Positions 12,801-22,500 of a DNA stretch of 64,000 nucleotides are shown in pieces (within the stretch, counting starts at the first letter, position 1; each line of letters starts with the position of its first letter). The position numbers and the translations under genes are program-made. Under the pieces are notes generated by a model. The model ran no database searches, was not told the origin of the DNA, and worked only from the letters and a program-made list of their open reading frames with translations. The stretch is taken from the NCBI GenBank assembly GCA_934045905.1, contig OW203762.1:3224001-3288000 (forward strand). Direction: 5' to 3'. The DNA comes from Leuctra nigra (taxonomy: Eukaryota > Arthropoda > Insecta > Plecoptera > Leuctridae).

Positions 12801-15800
12801 CATAAAATTAAATACCTATGCATTTCTTTTACAGCGGAATCTGAGTACGGCGTCAACTGTTCCATTTGGGGCTTCACCGCCTTACGAGTCTACTGTTGAG
12901 GTTAGTTCGATGCAGATATTTTTGATTTCTTACCAGATGTATCTAGACATCATAAAATTAAATACACATTCCTTTTTCAGCGTAATCTGAGTACGGCCTC
13001 AACCATTTCATATCCCGATGATGCAGTGAATATCAATAATTTATCTTCTTTTTTTAGTACCTAGTTTGTAGTTATTATTACCATAAAGATATTTTGTCTG
13101 CCAAATGTTACCAATAATTTCTTTGTAAGTAAAGAATAAACTTTATTCTTTTCCCAGGCAACTAATAAAAAGGCAGCTATTGCGACATCTCTTATCCATG
13201 TAAGCATAATTGAATTATAATTTCTTCTTATACCATTGACGATTAACCTCAGTGAAAGTTACGTATTATCTTAATTTTGTTTTTAGAAGGCCATCCCGTA
13301 CCCAGCCCCACTTCCTACCTACAGCTTGGCTGTATCAAGAATGCTCAAGAGAGGAAAGGGTCTTAACGTGAATTCAAAGTTCATTACTGAGAGTTCAAAC
13401 TTTCTGCTCCTGAATACCGATGGTCGCCCCAGCAAGATCGACTTTAAAAACTTTTCAAAATCCCTAATAGAAAAATATCCAGAATTTGCTGATGGCAGCA
13501 CCGAACCATATGTACGTACTGTAAACCATACTGTTAAACAAACTGTTGGTAGGAGTTTAAAATACCTACGTAGGTAATGTGAATTTAAATCATGTTTTCA
13601 TGGATAACCTTTATAAATAGGGACTTGAAATATGTATTATCACTGTTCTTCTTATGAATTGTTTACCAATGTATAATCTTATTATTTACAGACATTTCTC
13701 AAGGTCCAACTAAGTAGATGGATACGAAATGATCGACATCGTAACAAATCACTTGCAGATGATCCAGTCTTCAAAATCCCGGACATCCCAGAACCAAATA
13801 AGCAAACACTGGTGGACACATTAGCTTCGACCACACCAAGGTAAGCTCCATATTCCATGTGCTTCACTTGTACGAATTTTAACAAGCAAGTTACAAGTAC
13901 AGGCTACAATGCATATGAAGTTATTCACGAAAATAAGGAACACTTTGCACTCTGGTGGCTATTGTGGTAGTACTAAGTAAATGGCGGATATCAGGGACAC
14001 ATTTGTGTATTATTAAATATAAATATTTGCTTTACTTGTTTTTTTATGGCTAAAAAGTATTTTTCTTTTTAACTGCACTATGGAAGCATTAACTGTAAAT
14101 CAAATAAATACATCTGTAAATTGATAGTAGCAATCTTGCTAGAAGTGGCTCCATCACGTATTGCTTATTTGCGCGAATAGGATTCACTTAAGTTATAAGT
14201 TACTACTGGTTGTATTAACTTGATTATCGTATCAAGTTTTGTGTAAAATGTTTGAAGATTCTAATCTTCATAATAGATTCTACAAATATTGTTTCTGGAA
14301 CCAGTTTTAATGAATCAGTGGTTTTTGTCGTTTTAACATTAATCTTGTTGTTTAGTGACCTATTTAATTTTGAATGAATACCTTGTACTTTAGTGCATAC
14401 CAAAGAGATTAATATCACAATTATACACATAGTGCTACAGGGAGACATTAATTCCATATTTTGTTTTGTAGTTCACTGGATTCTCATACAAAAGCGCTAG
14501 TAAATGCTTTGGGTGTCAAGCCCTCAAACACACCACATGTGAGGCTTCTATTAAAAAATTCTTTTATGGCAAGAAGAGAGTGGATCCACAAGGCGACTTC
14601 TATTGAAGCAATCCTATTAAAGTTTCCACATTTGGAGAACTATAAGCTGGTAAGAAACATGCATTTTTAGTAGAAAATAATTTGTTACAGAATCCTATTG
14701 ATTGGGTTTGGTGATTAATGTTAAGCAAGTCTTGTGGCCTTTCCTTCTGTTTGATGTGTGATGTGTACATTGATTTCTTATTTTCAGTTTATGTTCGACT
14801 TTGGCTTAATGGATGTTTCGCCATCGCCACCAATTGTTTTCGCAAACATCACATCGCGACTGTCCTCCATCTTCTCGTTACCGGCTGGGACAGACTACGA
14901 GACATTAGAACTCTTCCGGACCGTGGAGAAGACACTGCACCCCCGCCGCCCTAAAGATCAGCGCCCTTTGCTGTTGATTCAGCCTGTGAGTACATTTCCT
15001 TCACTTGCCCAAAATCTATATATATTAGATGATATTAGGGGGAAAATGGAAGTAATAAAATTGTTATAATTAAAAACTATGAAAACGCTGTGTAACGCGC
15101 TTCGTATTGCATTAGAATTAATATGCACTTGCAAGTTTAGTTTCTGCTGTACAGGGAGAATCATTATTTATTTATTTATTACATTCACTGGCAGTGGCAT
15201 AACATTCAATCATTTATGTAGTAAAATATTAAAACTGATTATCTGATATAACTCGTCGCGTATATCTCGTGTAACACATTCGTTACATACGAACCATTTA
15301 TTTTAAGTAGAGTTGGATACTCGAGTGCGTTTTAACCAGTCTGACTTCGATTCCAACCCAGATTTTTGGGATTTCCAGCACTAAACAAATTGTGCCACAA
15401 GACAAACAAGATTGCTGACCCAAATAATCGGCAACTGTGAAAGGCCGAGAAAGATGACAATTCGTTTTTCAATGATATTATACACCTAGGACACTGTAAT
15501 TTCAATTTTTAAATGTATTTGAGAGTACAACAGACTACCAAAGGATATTAATACCTAAATTGGTCATTTAAACTCATTAAAACTCATTTAAAGACTGTAA
15601 TATGAGTTCAAGTTCTATGTGACATGTCATCAATGTTTAAAACGCATAATAAGTGATGTATTTGTGAATATTGAAGGTGATGGAAGGTGTTATAACAACT
15701 GTAATGTAGAATAGCATATATTCTAACTAAAAACATCATAAAAATCTAATTACAGTGTCCTAAGTACCTAATATAAGTGTAAAACGAATTGTCATCTTTC

Positions 15801-16257
15801 ACGGCCCCACTTCACATTACAAATAATCTTGGTTACGATTTGTATAATGTCCAATTTAATTACTGTAACATTGTAATTATAGCTATGCATTTGTGCAAGC
15901 ATTTGTTCTTAAATCTGATAAGAATTTTGTCTACATTTGTTACAGGATGGTAGTGATCCGCAATTAGACACGCCGAAAGGGCACTCGCCTGTGCTCAATG
16001 TGTTCTTCAATTGCGAAAATGGTGGAATCACAGACGCAATGCTTCTCGCATCAGGCAAGGTGGTGCCGAAAGCAGTGGACGGCATCAACGTTGAGGAGTG
16101 CCTCATGATGCTGCTTGCCTCATATTACCTCCTTGACGTGAGCTATCCTAAGGCCTACATCAACATATTAAAGTTTATGGAGAGTAAACTGTTGGGAACA
16201 AAGACCACGTTCTCAAATTCTACCTATTTAAACTTCATGAGGAAGTATAGACATTGA
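829..16257 (+). CDS. SAMD3-like SAM-domain protein with a giant tandem-exon array
   Basis: Exons read by eye: 829-898, 2274-2419, 3205-3267, then 63 repeat exons (3523-12900), 12981-13025, 13158-13199, 13287-13511, 13692-13840, 14472-14649, 14788-14985 and 15946-16257 (stop TGA). All have AG acceptors and GT donors. The unique exons total 1428 nt (476 codons with stop) and stay in frame across every junction. Exons 1-2 encode a SAM-like domain (DLVDLFK joined to DQDIDEFALKALDDELIK, then IPSIGKRARFLL). The C-terminal exons resemble the domain of sterile alpha motif domain-containing protein 3-like proteins (LSRWIRNDRHRNKSL, then RREWIHKATSIEAILLKFP). The repeat exons insert a Ser/Thr/Pro-rich linker of up to about 1385 residues. 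The start is ACCATGG at 829. The frame then meets TGA at 859-861, so the allele may be null, misread, or start elsewhere. Family role is poorly known; function is not inferred. Confidence 0.8.
859..861 (+). other. In-frame TGA in predicted first exon
   Basis: From the ATG at 829, the frame that splices correctly into exon 2 (exon 1 ends in phase 1, making GAT across the junction) reads MADDVVKHLL, then TGA, then SWDLADLVDLFK. Both sides look like one SAM domain, so the stop lies inside homologous sequence. Confidence 0.7.
1185..1403. repeat. Small MITE-like element in intron 1
   Basis: TGTACACACACTCAACAAAT at 1185 is mirrored by ATTTGTTGAGTGTACA ending at 1403, extending inward through CATAAAAC / GTTTTATG. 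This gives a 219-bp unit with imperfect terminal inverted repeats of about 27 bp. It is non-coding. No clear target duplication was seen. Confidence 0.65.
1430..2192. repeat. Inverted clusters of GGAGGTTTTACCG motif with poly-G and poly-C tracts
   Basis: At 1447-1550 the motif GGAGGTTTTACCGACGG recurs about four times. At 2066-2155 the reverse complement (CCGTCGGTAAAACCTCC) recurs about four times. A run of about 27 G follows the left cluster (about 1589-1615) and a run of about 28 C follows the right one (about 2163-2192). The whole is an interrupted palindrome inside intron 1, probably a non-autonomous element. Homopolymer lengths may be assembly-sensitive. Confidence 0.6.
2420..3204 (+). 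other. Intron between SAM exon and first linker exon
   Basis: GTAAGT donor at 2420 and TTTTTTCAG acceptor ending at 3204. I see no RNA gene or mobile element inside. A short imperfect direct repeat (GATGYGGATCTGTCGGGAA) occurs at about 2798 and 2834. Confidence 0.6.
3205..3267 (+). CDS. Divergent founder-like linker exon of the SAMD3-like gene
   Basis: This 63-bp, phase-0 exon (YDFDTSTNIHSPMQQTEYGV...) is bounded by TTTTTTCAG and GTGAGT. Its length and residue pattern (D/S-T-S/A-T/S near the start, acidic last residue) parallel the 22-residue repeat exons that follow, so it looks like a diverged relative of the unit that was amplified. Confidence 0.6.
3523..12980 (+). repeat. Tandem exon-intron array: 63 units of about 150 bp
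   Basis: Each unit is a 66-bp exon (22 codons, encoding the core STASTVPFGASPPYES) followed by an intron of usually 84 bp that starts GTTAGT or GTAAGT and ends TTTTACAG. Exon starts fall at 3523, 3670, 3820, 3970 and so on to 12835; a divergent 64th exon starts at 12981. Steps are 146-154 bp, mostly exactly 150. All acceptors keep AG. Donors lose GT only after the exons ending at 5390, 8699, 10347 and 11251. Exons at 4270-4334 and 9233-9297 are 65 bp and would shift the frame if included. The intron is usually open in the exon frame, which creates long read-through ORFs. Flanking unique exons are in the same phase, so the array belongs to the SAMD3-like gene. Confidence 0.95.
12981..13199 (+). 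CDS. Divergent last repeat exon and a 42-bp exon
   Basis: 12981-13025 starts like a repeat exon (RNLSTAST) but ends ISYPDDA before a weak GTGAAT donor. 13158-13199 (ATNKKAAIATSLIH) follows a TTTTCCCAG acceptor and ends at GTAAGC. Both are phase 0 and multiples of three. They link the repetitive linker to the C-terminal domain. The GTGAAT donor is the least certain junction of the gene; reading on without it meets a stop at about 13062. Confidence 0.6.
13287..16257 (+). CDS. C-terminal domain exons of the SAMD3-like protein
   Basis: Five exons (13287-13511, 13692-13840, 14472-14649, 14788-14985, 15946-16257) encode about 353 residues. Recognisable blocks are LSRWIRNDRHRNKSL, RREWIHKATSIEAILLKFP, a segment with EKTLHPRRPKDQRPLLLIQP, and a final block with LMMLLASYYLLDVSYPKAY. 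This order matches the C-terminal region of SAMD3-like proteins known in fish and insects. No catalytic motif is evident. The two phase-2 ends (13840/14472) join to a serine codon. All exons are free of stops and frameshifts, in contrast to exon 1. Confidence 0.8.
13841..14471 (+). other. Intron of SAMD3-like gene
   Basis: GTAAGC donor, TTTTGTAG acceptor. The 77-aa minus-strand ORF here has no recognisable features. I see nothing else. Confidence 0.6.
15431..15810. repeat. MITE with about 60-bp inverted ends in last intron
   Basis: The left end (GGCCGAGAAAGATGACAATT, then CGTTTTTCAATG and TAGGACACTGTAATT) is mirrored at about 15750-15807 (reverse complement GGCCGTGAAAGATGACAATT, then CGTTTTACACTT and TAGGACACTGTAATT). 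The interior is AT-rich and non-coding. A diverged, inverted partial copy is present at 54785-54930 in this window. Confidence 0.75.
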
Positions 16258-16289
16258 AATGACAAGTAGGCAGTGGTTGATGAACGCAA

Positions 16290-16935
16290 CACTTGCGTTG
16301 ATTTTGTCAATTTTAGTTTAACATTTGATTCTTAATATGACATTCAAATATCAAGTGGTGGTTTAGCCCATGAAGTTGGTTTCAATTCATGTTCGAATGC
16401 CTTGAACTGAAACCCTTTGCTCAGTTACACCACACTTGCGTTGATTTTGTCAATTTTAGTTTAACATTTGATTCTTAATCCATAATGTTCTTAATATGAC
16501 ATTCAAATATCAAGTGGTGGTTTAGCCAATGTTCGAATGCCTTGCATTAATTTTGTCGATTTTAGTTTAACATTTGATTCTTAATCCATACCTAATGTTC
16601 TTAATATGACATTCAAATATCAAGTGGTGGTTTAGCCAATGCAGTTGGTAATTCAATTCATGTTCGAAAGCCTTGCATTCATTTCGTTGATTTTGGTTTA
16701 ACATTTAATTCTTAATCTATAATGTTCTTAATATGACATTCAAATATCAAGTGGTGGTTTAGCCAATGCAGTTGGTTTCAATTCTTGATCGAATGCCTTG
16801 CATTCATTTTGTCGATTTTAGTTTAACATTTGATTCTTAATCCATAATATATGACATTCAAATATCAAGTGGTGGTTTAGCCAATGCAGTTTTTTTAATT
16901 CACTTTCAAATGTCTTGTATTATAACATTTGATTC
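16290..16935 (+). repeat. Minisatellite in the 3' UTR, about five units
   Basis: Units of roughly 110-140 bp share TTTTAGTTTAACATTTGATT, CTTAATATGACATTCAAATA and TCAAGTGGTGGTTTAGCCAA. Copies start near 16303, 16441, 16552, 16684 and 16808. Spacing varies because blocks such as GCAGTTGGT and TCCATAATG are present or absent. It lies wholly between the stop codon and the poly(A) signal of the SAMD3-like gene. Confidence 0.85.
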
Positions 16936-16971
16936 ATGTGTCATATTTGAATATTTTGATATCTGATTTAT

Positions 16972-16977
16972 CAATAA
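16972..16977 (+). terminator. Poly(A) signal of the SAMD3-like gene
   Basis: AATAAA in the context TTTATCAATAAAGATAAC, about 715 bp after the stop codon. It is the first canonical AATAAA after the stop. Confidence 0.55.
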
Positions 16978-17268
16978 AGATAACATGATAAATCAATACC
17001 ATTTTTTGCTCATATGTCTTGTAATAGGTCTTTTCATCGTGTTGAGCGCTACGTTTAAACACAGGGTTTAATGTCCCTGCTTGACTTAATGTTTGCTGCA
17101 TAATTGTACTAAGTTGATTTTTGTGTCCGTTTGCTCTGGTTTTCAGACAGTGTAATTACGTAAAAGTATCGTCGGCACAGAATTACCGCAACTGTAGTAA
17201 TGTTTCATCGTTGCGCTATACACCATGAAAAGGCTCCTCGAGAACCCAGAACCCCATACCCATAATCC

Positions 17269-17436
17269 TGAGACACCTGTAGGAGACACCATACCCATCT
17301 CATTTCGAGACTAAACTATGAGGAGACACCTGAAGGAGACACCATACCCATCTCATTTCGAGACTAAAATATGAGGAGACACCTGAAGGAGACACCATAC
17401 CCATCTCATTTTGAGACGCTAAACTCTGAGGAGACA
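17269..17436 (+). repeat. Three tandem copies of a 53-bp repeat
   Basis: AGGAGACACCATACCCATCT recurs at 17281, 17334 and 17387 (period exactly 53), each followed by CATTTYGAGAC. It lies at the 5' end of the small gene that follows. The preceding ATG at 17225 runs into a TAA inside the first copy (29 codons). Confidence 0.85.
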
Positions 17437-17526
17437 TGTCTCTGTATGAGACACCGCTACGCGTTTTAACTGGGCCGCAAAGGAATAGACACGTTAAAGG
17501 TCTTGAATTGAGACGTTTGTTTTTAG

Positions 17527-18826
17527 AGTGTTCAATCCATCTTGGATGGAAAAGCAAGAAGAGAGAAAGATCCGGAGGCATCTCCCACCATCAACGAGAG
17601 ATCTCTCCGAACGGAATTCACACGACTACAGAACATCCACGCTGTCAGGTATGGACATCAGGTGGATGTATCAGACATTGCCCAACAACACTGCCAGATG
17701 GATTACATCATTCAATAAAGGTATTTAGACAATAAAAACTTGTCAAAGATTATAATGTATCAAAATTATGACATCTGTCAAATAGGCTTATGGTTTATAA
17801 ACAACGATAGGTTAAAAGTTCAAATAGGTAATTATAACAGGTGCCTATTACCTATATGATTGTTTCATTATATTACAGTATCATTATAATTAATAAAATA
17901 CTTACATAGTAAAGTATTCCTTTGTTAGGCAAAGATGAAACTGTTTTAGAACAAGGTTGTTATGGTCACATGTTGGTAAAATATAAAAATCACACACACA
18001 CTATTTTTCCCACTTATAAAATGGTAAATATTAGAATTAGACTGGTATATTCCACAAAGTATGTCCCTAATTCCCTAGGAAAAGTAACACTTCTGTAAAA
18101 ATATCAAAAAGATATTTCATCAAATTTAATAGGCGCCATGTTTTAAGTGGCTAAAGACGCTGTAAGAACTCTTTTGATTGGTCCCTTGGAATTTTCTGGA
18201 CCAATGAGATCAAGAATCTTTAAGAATCAACAGTTATGATTGGCCAATTTAATAATTTAATATTTTACCGCCAATATAGAGGGTAGCACCTACCAGAAAA
18301 TATGAATATTGTCTTCTTGTTATAAACTCTAAAACCTGTTGAATCCACTGTAAATGCTGGATGACTCATCCTACATTCTGACGCTCTTTTATAACTATTT
18401 CAAAAGAATTATCCTCTAGAAAAATAAGAAAATGCGCTGGTGTAAACAAGATCATGATCCAGGTATGTTTGTAAACTAATTCATTAATACTTATGATAGT
18501 GTTTTTTTTTAAAGAAATACCTACTTCTAGTTCAATTTCATTATACTTCCACAGTAAACATAACTTGAACATATTCTTCAAGTTATGAAGAATATCTAAT
18601 CAACCTTCATGACCCGTCTGATGAAGAGGAGGACCAAGATGTACTCCATCTGAATGTGGATCAAGCCGAGTATCAGGAGTTTTTAAAAGAGAACGGGGTT
18701 CTCACCGATGATGAAAAAGACAATGAGGACTGGATAATATTAGATGCTTATCCAAAGCAAGAGGGGGAAGAAGATGTAACCACGGAAGATTTGACCAAGG
18801 AAACACCTTTGGAAGAACGGAAATAG
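17527..18826 (+). CDS. Unrecognised small gene, two candidate exons
   Basis: The candidate exon 17527-about 17725 follows TTGTTTTTAG. It is open in all three frames; the two most protein-like begin VFNPSWMEKQEERKIRR and SVQSILDGKARREKDPEA. A second exon beginning about 18577-18591 encodes an acidic tail (EYLINLHDPSDEEEDQDVL onward, ending TPLEERK) with stop TAG at 18824-18826 and AATAAA at about 18928. Several donor/acceptor pairs would join them, including phase-2 donors at internal CAG/GT sites, so the exact junction is unresolved. I do not recognise the family. Confidence 0.35.
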
Positions 18827-18926
18827 AAATAGTTAGATAATCAACATAAAATATAAATTGGTATCTAAAAATATTATTCCAATCTAGTAGAATTAACCTA
18901 CAATTATGCATAATCAGATTGTAACC

Positions 18927-18934
18927 TTTAATAA
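18927..18934 (+). terminator. Poly(A) signal of the small acidic-tail gene
   Basis: TTTAATAAAAAAATC about 100 bp after the TAG stop. Confidence 0.4.
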
Positions 18935-19235
18935 AAAAATCAACTATTGATTAAATAATTATTATTCTATACCATAACAAAAATCCTCAATCCTAGATAT
19001 TTAAATTGTTGATAGGAATGCAAAGAAGAGACCAGCCAACAATAACCTAGTTAAGTATTTCAATTCTTTTATCAAGTGTGTGTGTGTAACTTGATTAGTG
19101 ACCAATGTAATATATTTATAAAATATTTGGAGATAGCTTATGAAACTAGAATATTGTCTTGTTAAACACCTTAATAACAAGGTCATCTTCAGGTATTTCA
19201 CAACCATAAATTGGTACAACAAGTAAAGTATTTAC

Positions 19236-19426
19236 TGTTAAAGATGTAATGTTGGCACCACTGACTTCTTATATCTATGTGTAGTACACGAGCTGTGTTG
19301 CATACGACGCACCAGTTGTCAGCCATCATGCCGAAGCATGACGATTGTACTTGTCAGGAGTGTTGTCAATAAATACTATTTCTCAATAGTCTATGTTCAT
19401 TTATTGTGATAAGTACCAATCCAACA
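19236..19426 (+). repeat. 5' LTR of gypsy-type element
   Basis: 191 bp, TG...CA ends, containing AATAAATAC as a likely poly(A) signal near its middle-right. Followed at 19427 by the primer-binding site. Confidence 0.93.
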
Positions 19427-19543
19427 TGGTGTCAGAAGTGTACCACGCGTGCTGAATGAAAAGTAAGCATCTACAACCGAAGTTGTCGCGTAAGTAAAGA
19501 CGAAAAGAAATTTCGTCTTGGCCGTGTAAAATCAAGAATCAAG

Positions 19544-22500
19544 ATGGCGTCATCAGCACACAAACCACCAGCCGAGCTCAAACTGGATGGAAACGTCTGT
19601 GAAGAATGGCGACGTTGGCGGCAGAAATTTGAGATTTACATGAAAGCAACCAAAGCCAACGCAGAGAAACAAGACACGCAAGTAGCAATTTTGTTAAGCT
19701 TTATTGGTGATGAAGCCCTAACTGCATTTAACACCTTTAAATTCGAAAAGGAAGAGGATAAAAATGTGCTGAAAACCGTGTTAGATGAATTTGAAAAGTA
19801 TTGCACACCTCAAAAGAATGTTGTTTTCGAACGGTTCAAGTTTTTTGGAATCAAACAAAGAGAATCCCAGCCATTTGATCAATTCCTCACAGAACTAAAG
19901 AATGCTGCTAGATCATGTGAGTTTGAACAACAAGAGGACAGTTTGATTAGAGACAGGATTGTGCTAGGTATTGCAGACAGTAAGCTGCAAGAGCGTTTGC
20001 TAAGTGAGACGAATCTGAATCTTAGTAAAGCTGCTAATCTGTGTCGAATTTACCAGGAAGGTAAAGCAAAAGCTCTAGAAGTTCGTGAATCGAACAACGG
20101 CGAACAATCGAATCGAACATCGACCACGGTAGCTGCTGTGAAATCGAAGCAGTTCTTCACGAAGAAGAAGTCCGAGGAGAAGACTCAAGAGAAGACGTCC
20201 GAGAAGATTTACGACTGCAAGAAATGTGGTTACGATCACAAGCGAGGTCGTTGCCCTGCATATGGAAAGAATTGTGCAAAGTGCGGCGATTTGAATCATT
20301 TTGCGAAATGTTGTGAAAAAGTGAAGAAGGGTTACAAGAAGAAATCCGTCAATGACGTCGAAGCGTCAAGTGCATCGAGTGACGATGATGATGTTGAAAG
20401 TGAGGACGAAAACAATCAGAATCGGGAATACAGACTCATTCTCAATGTAGGGAGTAAGAAGTCAGGTAATACTAAAACTAAAACTCAAACAGCCTGGTTT
20501 GAAACCATAAGCATTGGCTCTCATCCTGTGCGCTGTAAATTGGATACTGCTGCCGAGACCAGTATCTTGCCCCAGAAAGTATTTCAATCGTTGAAAGGTT
20601 CATTTAATTTGGTGAAATCAAAGAACAAGTTAGTCCCCTTTGGAGACTTAGGAGTAGTAATCACTCCCATAGGTAGCATTAAATTGAAATGTATAACGCG
20701 TAAAGGGAAAGCTAAGAATGTTGAATTTGATGTATGTGATGTGTCAACTCCCTTGCTTGGATTGAAAGCTTGTATTGATTTAAACCTAATTAAGAGAGTG
20801 AACTCCGTTAGCTCTAGGCAGACTAAAACTGATATTGTAGAAGCCTTCAAGGATGTGTTCACAGGAGTAGGCAAAATAGGAAAACAGCATGAGATAGTTT
20901 TGACGAATGATGCTGAACCTGTCATTAGTCCACCCCGACGAGTACCCTATAGCTTACAGAAGAAGTTAAAAGAGACTCTAGATAGTCTTGAAAGAGATTC
21001 TATCATTGACAAGGTTGAAAAACCCACTGACTGGGTTAATAGTTTATTGCTTGTTGAGAAACCTAATGGTGATTTGAGGATCTGCCTTGACCCGAGACCC
21101 TTGAACAAGGCAATAAAACGAGAACACCACCCTATCCCTACCTCAGATGATATTTTGTCTAGATTGAGGAATAAATGTCTCTTCAGTGTTCTAGATATGC
21201 GCCAAGGATTCTGGAATTTGCCACTTACTGAAGCTAGTGCAGATCTTTGCACTTTTCAAACTCCTTTCGGTAGGTACCGCTTCAAGCGACTCCCGTATGG
21301 CATTAGCTCCGCTCCCGAAGTCTTCCAAAAGACCAATGAGAAGCTGTTTGGAGACATCCACGGAGTAGAAGTCTACTTTGACGACTTGATTATTTGTGGA
21401 GAAACCGAGGAGGACCACGATCGAGCGCTTGCCGAAGTGCTGAATCGAGCAAGGCAGGTTGGTGTTAAATTCAATCAGGATAAGTTTCAATACAGAATCC
21501 CAGAAGTGAAGTATGTTGGTAGAATCATTTCCAAAAATCATTGTGGTGTAGATCAAAGTTATGTGACAGCCATTGCCGAAATGCCAGTCCCATCATGTAA
21601 ATCTGATGTTCTTCGACTTTTGGGCATGGTGAAGTATGTGTCACAATTTGTACCTAATTTGTCAAAGTTAACAGCACCATTGCGAGAACTGACTAAGCAA
21701 GACACACCCTGGTGTTGGGATAGCAATCATGATGCTGCTTTGGGAAAGCTCAAACAACAGCTTATGTCTGCCCCAGTGCTAGCTACGTTTGACAGCACTA
21801 AACCGATTGTCCTTCAGACAGATGCCTCTAAGGATGGGCTAGGTGCTTGTTTGTTGCAAGAAGACCATCCAGTAGCGTATGCTTCTCGAGTGCTGACCAA
21901 GAGTGAACAGAACTTCGCGCAGATCGAGAAGGAATTACTTGCCATAACATTCGGTCTAGAAAGATTCAACCAGATGACCTATGGACATCACGTTCAGGTA
22001 TTCACTGATCATAAACCCCTAGAAACAATTTGCAGTAGAGAGATTTGTAAGTCAACGGGCAGAATCCAACGACTACTTCTGAAGTTGGTAAAGTACGACA
22101 TTACCGTGTCTTATGTTCCTGGTAAATTTCTAAACTTACCCGACACACTCTCCCGAGCTTCTCTCCCTGACCCAGTTAATGATGATCCTGAATTGTTAGT
22201 TGTCGTTCATGAAGTTGAAAAATATCTTCCAGTGTCCGTCCAGCGTAAAGAAGAGTTTCGTAAGGAAACCGAACAAGATGACACTCTTCAAGCTGTCATT
22301 CGTTTACATCAACAGGGTTGGCCTAGCCACCGACATCAGGTTCCCGACAAGGCTAGATATTATTGGTCCATGAAGGAGGACATTGACGTCTCAGAGGGAT
22401 TGATATTTGTTCGTGACAGACTCATTGTTCCTGCTTCCCTTCGGAAAGAGATGCTGAAAATTATTCACGAGGGACATTGGGGAAGGGACAAAAGTAAGCT

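Noticed and set aside
3523..12980. CRISPR-like or satellite array
   Set aside because: Units are 150 bp with no unique spacers, and they contain splice sites and a coding exon within a eukaryotic gene.
3595..12990. Long plus-strand ORFs (up to 580 codons) across the repeat array as ordinary single-exon proteins
   Set aside because: The ORFs run through introns with conserved GT and AG ends; the exon parts agree in phase with unique flanking exons, so the continuous ORFs are a consequence of stop-free introns of 3n length.
17436..17735. 99-aa ORF in the first frame over the small gene
   Set aside because: All three frames are open here; this one crosses the likely acceptor at 17526 and has a less protein-like composition.
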